Below are positions 60,985-64,000 of a stretch of 64,000 nucleotides of DNA, piece after piece. The translations under genes and the position numbers were made by a program. Origin of the DNA: Paludibacteraceae bacterium (lineage in GTDB: Bacteria > Bacteroidota > Bacteroidia > Bacteroidales > Paludibacteraceae); contig JAKSKX010000009.1 in assembly GCA_024401535.1 (NCBI GenBank), positions 1-64,000 of the forward strand. The letters run 5' to 3'. Each line of letters starts with the position of its first letter. Position 1 is the first letter of the stretch. The notes under the pieces were generated by a model that was not told the origin of the DNA, ran no database searches, and saw only the letters and a program-made list of their open reading frames with translations.

Positions 60985-61896
60985 ATGTCAATAGAAATTA
61001 AACATCTAAAAAAGAGCTATGGTTCTCAGACTGTACTCGATGACATAAACTTTTCCATAAAGGATGGCGAAATAGTTGCCTTCCTTGGTGAGAACGGTGC
61101 AGGAAAGAGTACCACAATGAAGATAATCAACGGTTATCTGTCAAAAGATAGCGGTGAGGTCAAGGTGTGCGGCTATGACGTGGATACAGATCTTGAGAAG
61201 GTGCATAGCCTGATTGGTTATCTGCCAGAACACAATCCTATTTATCCGGATATGTATGTCCGCGAATACTTGATGTTCATTGCCGGATTGTATAAGGTAG
61301 AGGACAAGAAGGCGAGGGTGGATGAAATGATAGCAAAGACTGGTCTTACAAAAGAATCCCACAAACGTATAGGAATGCTTTCCAAAGGCTACCGCCAGAG
61401 AGTCGGACTTGCTGCTGCATTGATTCCTAATCCCAAAGTGTTGATACTTGACGAGCCTACTACAGGTCTTGACCCTAACCAGATTATCGAGGTAAGAGAC
61501 CTTATCAAGGAAGTCGGCAAGGAAAAGACTGTCATGCTTTCCACTCACCTGATGCAGGAGGTTTCCGCTATTTGCGACAGAGTGATAATCATAAAGAACG
61601 GCAAGATAGTTGCTAACGAAGCAGAGTCGGAGATTGTAAGCTCGACAAGTGACGGATATGTTGTTGAAGTTGAATTCCTGAACGATGTTGACACAGATTC
61701 TCTACAACAGAAGTTCGCAGACTCCAAACTTGTAAAGACTGGTGCCAAGACTTTTGCAATCGAATCAAAGTCTGATGTCAGATTGTCTGTTTTTGAATAT
61801 GCAAAAGACACAAACAATCCGCTTTTAACATTAAAATTGAAGGAAAGAAGCATGGAAGATGTGTTCATTCAGCTTACAAATAGCATAAAAAAGTGA
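60985..61896 (+). CDS. gldA: ABC transporter ATP-binding protein, GldA-like
   Basis: The 303-residue protein has Walker A GENGAGKST, the signature LSKGYRQRVGLAAAL and Walker B VLILDEPTTGLDP. The C-terminal extension ends RSMEDVFIQLT. Sequence and length fit GldA, the ATPase of an ABC transporter first linked to gliding in flavobacteria and conserved in non-gliding relatives. The partner genes gldF and gldG are not adjacent. It starts 9 bases after rnhA. Confidence 0.85.
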   Translation: MSIEIKHLKKSYGSQTVLDDINFSIKDGEIVAFLGENGAGKSTTMKIINGYLSKDSGEVKVCGYDVDTDLEKVHSLIGYLPEHNPIYPDMYVREYLMFIAGLYKVEDKKARVDEMIAKTGLTKESHKRIGMLSKGYRQRVGLAAALIPNPKVLILDEPTTGLDPNQIIEVRDLIKEVGKEKTVMLSTHLMQEVSAICDRVIIIKNGKIVANEAESEIVSSTSDGYVVEVEFLNDVDTDSLQQKFADSKLVKTGAKTFAIESKSDVRLSVFEYAKDTNNPLLTLKLKERSMEDVFIQLTNSIKK

Positions 61897-61901
61897 TATT
61901 T

Positions 61902-61935
61902 TTTGCCTAAATGTGCTGAATAACATATAATTTTG
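61902..61935 (+). promoter_or_regulatory. Promoter candidate for the CNNM/CBS gene leader
   Basis: TTTG (61902-61905) and TAATTTTG (61928-61935) are 22 bases apart. Transcription from here would give a leader of about 190 bases before the ATG at 62135. Confidence 0.5.
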
Positions 61936-61941
61936 TTTTGA

Positions 61942-62102
61942 AATATAGCCAAAAGGTAAGAAATTTGCACCCGAAAAACAAATTTTAGTTATACAATCAT
62001 CCAACCATAAGGTTTATTTCTAGTACCAAAAACGCAATTAGGTTGATTTAGATAATGGGGAATTCGAAACACTTGCCTTGCGGTGAGTGTTTCTTGTTTT
62101 TT
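61942..62102 (+). promoter_or_regulatory. Leader with internal terminator, attenuator or small-RNA candidate
   Basis: Between the promoter at 61902-61935 and the gene at 62135 lies a complete intrinsic terminator: GAAACACTTGCC (62066-62077) pairs with GGTGAGTGTTTC (62082-62093, two G-T pairs) around TTGC, followed by TTGTTTTTT (62094-62102). Upstream, AACC/GGTT and CAACC/GGTTG pairings are possible. Readthrough would be needed to reach the downstream gene, so this could be an attenuator or riboswitch. It could also be a separate small RNA or the distant terminator of gldA. Confidence 0.5.
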
Positions 62103-62134
62103 ATCATTTATACAACTCATAATAACTTCAGGAT

Positions 62135-63181
62135 ATGCTTTTACTTGCGCTATACTTTTTTTTGACAGTTTTCATATCATTCCTATGTTCGATTTCAGAG
62201 AGTGTTATGTTCTCTACATCTGCATCGTACGCAGAAACCTTGGTCGATAAAGGACGTGGAGGTAGATTGCTTTGTACACTGAAAAAGAATATGGGACGCC
62301 CTATTTCAGCTATTCTTTCTGTTAACACTATTGCTAACACTTTTGGCGCTTCGGCTGTGGGAATGCAAGTAACAGCTGTGCTTGGAGATGCTTATTTTGG
62401 AATCGCATCTACGGTGCTCACGGTAATGATTCTTGTTTTTTCTGAAATCATTCCCAAATCAATAGGTTCAAATTATTGGCGTACGCTTTGTATTCCCGTT
62501 GCTTATTTTGTGCAGAGCTTGGTTTATATCTCATATCCTTTGGTAATAGTTACGGAGTTCTTGACGAACTTGATTTCCAACAAGAATGCTCAGACTGTAA
62601 GTAGAGAGGAGATAGCGGTCTTGACAACTATAGGAGAGAAGGAGGGCGTTTTTGAGAGTAATGAAAGCAAAATCATCAATAATATGATGAAAATGAAGTC
62701 CATTAAGGTTCGCAGTGTCATGACTCCGAGAACTGTGGTGCTTGCAGTTCAGGAGGATGTTACGCTGGAGGAGTTTTTTAAGACAAAGGACTTCAAAAGA
62801 TATTCCCGTATTCCTATTTACTCCGACTCAATAGATTCCATCACTGGTTTTGTGCTAAAGAGTGATGTGCTTTATCACCTTGCGGCAGACCACCAGAATA
62901 TGAGACTAAAAGAGATTAAGCGTCAAATCATTTGCTGTTACGAGAATACATCTATTCTCCGATTCTATGACACTATGATTACAAAGAAGGAGCACATGGC
63001 TATGGTAATTGATGAGTATGGAGGTCTTGAAGGTATTGTAACTATGGAGGATGTAATCGAAACAATTCTCGGTCTTGAGATTACTGACGAATACGACACT
63101 CAAATAGACATGCAGCAGCTTGCCAAAGAGCAATGGGAAAAACGTAAAAGGAAGTTTGACCTGGAAGCTCTTGAAGAATAG
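62135..63181 (+). CDS. CNNM/CBS domain membrane protein (hemolysin C/CorC family)
   Basis: The 348-residue protein has a DUF21/CNNM transmembrane domain (about 1-145; SESVMFSTSASYAETLV and SVNTIANTFGASAVG) followed by a CBS pair (about 195-320; VRSVMTPRTVVLAVQEDVTL, YSRIPIYSDSIDSITGFV, AMVIDEYGGLEGIVTMEDVIE). Family members act in magnesium or cobalt homeostasis. The C-terminal CorC transporter-associated domain is absent. A possible attenuator lies in its leader. Confidence 0.88.
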   Translation: MLLLALYFFLTVFISFLCSISESVMFSTSASYAETLVDKGRGGRLLCTLKKNMGRPISAILSVNTIANTFGASAVGMQVTAVLGDAYFGIASTVLTVMILVFSEIIPKSIGSNYWRTLCIPVAYFVQSLVYISYPLVIVTEFLTNLISNKNAQTVSREEIAVLTTIGEKEGVFESNESKIINNMMKMKSIKVRSVMTPRTVVLAVQEDVTLEEFFKTKDFKRYSRIPIYSDSIDSITGFVLKSDVLYHLAADHQNMRLKEIKRQIICCYENTSILRFYDTMITKKEHMAMVIDEYGGLEGIVTMEDVIETILGLEITDEYDTQIDMQQLAKEQWEKRKRKFDLEALEE

Positions 63182-63202
63182 TTTGTTTTTAAGTTATTTT
63201 AA

Positions 63203-63703
63203 ATGAAGGCACTCAAAAAGATTAGAATATTGATTGCGTTCTATATGGTAGCTCTTGTTTTAGCTGGAGTTACAGCATTCCCTGCGGAGACTGAGTTAAA
63301 AATATTGTGCGAATGGATTAGCGGCTTGTCTGAAACCTTGGCAGATGATTATGCAATTATAGGCTGGCTGTTCGGTGTAAGAGACGGATTGATAGAAACT
63401 AATGCAGAATATCCTTATATTGCATACGGATATGATTGGCTTGCTTATGCCCACATTGTTATAGCTATGTTGTTTATTGGCCCATTCATTGACCCGATTC
63501 GGAATAAATGGGTTGTTTATTGGGGGATGATAGCGTGTGTAACTATTCTTCCCCTAGCTTTTATTTGCGGTCCTATCAGAGAGATACCTTTCATTTGGAC
63601 ATTGATAGACTGTTCTTTCGGAGTTTTCGGAATAATGCCCCTCATGTTGTGCATAAAATACATAAACAGGTTGGAGCATGAGCGTGAAAATAATATGTTT
63701 TAG
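63203..63703 (+). CDS. Conserved membrane protein, unknown function
   Basis: The 166-residue protein has about four membrane helices (LIAFYMVALVLAGVTAF, AHIVIAMLFIGPFI, VVYWGMIACVTILPLAF, FGVFGIMPLMLCIKYI). It lies 21 bases after the CNNM/CBS gene and may share its transcript. I know of no function. Confidence 0.75.
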   Translation: MKALKKIRILIAFYMVALVLAGVTAFPAETELKILCEWISGLSETLADDYAIIGWLFGVRDGLIETNAEYPYIAYGYDWLAYAHIVIAMLFIGPFIDPIRNKWVVYWGMIACVTILPLAFICGPIREIPFIWTLIDCSFGVFGIMPLMLCIKYINRLEHERENNMF

Positions 63704-63752
63704 TTCTCCGATTCTGTTACTCATGGAGCAGATGTTGAAAAAAAGTCAATAA

Positions 63753-63786
63753 TTTGCTTATAAATGTCAATTAATTAATAACTTTG
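63753..63786 (+). promoter_or_regulatory. Promoter of rfbB
   Basis: TTTG (63753-63756) and TAACTTTG (63779-63786) are 22 bases apart; the ATG follows at 63818. Confidence 0.6.
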
Positions 63787-63817
63787 CACTCAAATTAACC
63801 CATTCTATAAATAAATT

Positions 63818-64000
63818 ATGGATTTTAGACGTAGAATTATCATAACAGGAGGTGCTGGTTTCATTGGTAGCCATGTGGTTCGTTTGTTCGTTAACAAGTA
63901 TCCAGACTACCAGATTATCAACCTTGACAAGTTGACATATGCCGGCAATCTTGCTAATCTAAAAGATATAGAGTCTGCTCCTAACTATGTGTTCGAGAAG
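63818..64000 (+). CDS. rfbB: dTDP-glucose 4,6-dehydratase, 5' part
   Basis: The first 61 residues are in the window. RRIIITGGAGFIGSHVVRLF is the NAD-binding loop of the extended SDR family, and NLDKLTYAGNLANLKDIE is typical of RfbB, which converts dTDP-glucose in dTDP-rhamnose synthesis. The rest of the gene lies beyond the window. Confidence 0.88.
   Translation, partial: MDFRRRIIITGGAGFIGSHVVRLFVNKYPDYQIINLDKLTYAGNLANLKDIESAPNYVFEK

Overview
The window looks like the chromosome of a member of the Bacteroidota, order Bacteroidales; I cannot fix the family. Evidence: promoters of the TTTG / TAnnTTTG type instead of -35/-10 boxes; no Shine-Dalgarno sequences, only A/T-rich leaders before starts; PorE, proteins with type IX secretion sorting tails, GldA, BspA-type leucine-rich repeats, DUF2851 and DUF6515 proteins; and the block of two PpiC-like proteins, SurA and OstA typical of this phylum. 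No transposase, integrase, CRISPR array or rRNA was found. The single tRNA is Leu(UAG).

Layout. 1-8 kb: a frameshifted lipoprotein gene, a 41-codon gene coupled to porE, pyrH on the other strand, a DUF6515 secreted protein, a tandem pair of small secreted paralogues, and rarA followed by a likely structured RNA on the opposite strand (6S-like candidate). 8.1-25.4 kb: one continuous str-S10-spc-alpha ribosomal superoperon from rpsL to rplQ, with secY, infA and rpoA, but without tuf, and without map between secY and infA. 25.4-31.4 kb: a tightly packed run of six genes (divergent DprA-like, LRR protein, thioredoxin-like lipoprotein, FemAB-like acyltransferase, DUF2851, DEAD-box helicase), several with 4-8 bp overlaps. 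31.5-42.2 kb: cell-surface and metabolic genes (serine-rich DUF6515 protein, DUF805, arginine decarboxylase family, a GH43-CBM6 glycosidase with a sorting tail, a FGE-sulfatase-fold protein, tRNA-Leu, an MGMT-like protein, a MurU-like nucleotidyltransferase, a small protein with a type IX tail, a zinc-ribbon protein). 42.6-50.5 kb: an outer-membrane biogenesis operon (PpiC-like, PpiC-like lipoprotein, SurA, OstA/LptA-like), then xseB, a MORN-like repeat protein and metA. 50.6-52.3 kb: an AT-rich patch with a PD-(D/E)XK nuclease-like protein, an unrecognised protein and a gene fragment. 52.4-58.6 kb: leftward operons (histidine phosphatase-uvrA-flavin reductase; rplS; acyltransferase-nitrilase). 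58.7-64 kb: a PepSY-like lipoprotein, ArgE-type deacetylase-RNase H-gldA, a CNNM/CBS membrane protein preceded by a promoter-plus-terminator leader, a membrane protein and the start of rfbB.

How it fits together: PorE is part of the type IX secretion machinery, and the GH43 enzyme and the 41.0 kb protein carry sorting tails that this machinery would recognise. The chaperone/OstA block would support outer-membrane assembly. The most interesting unexplained signals are non-coding: the RNA beside rarA, a possible H-type pseudoknot between rpsL and rpsG, a structured region before rpsD, an orphan promoter with hairpins near 35.4 kb, and the leader of the CNNM/CBS gene.
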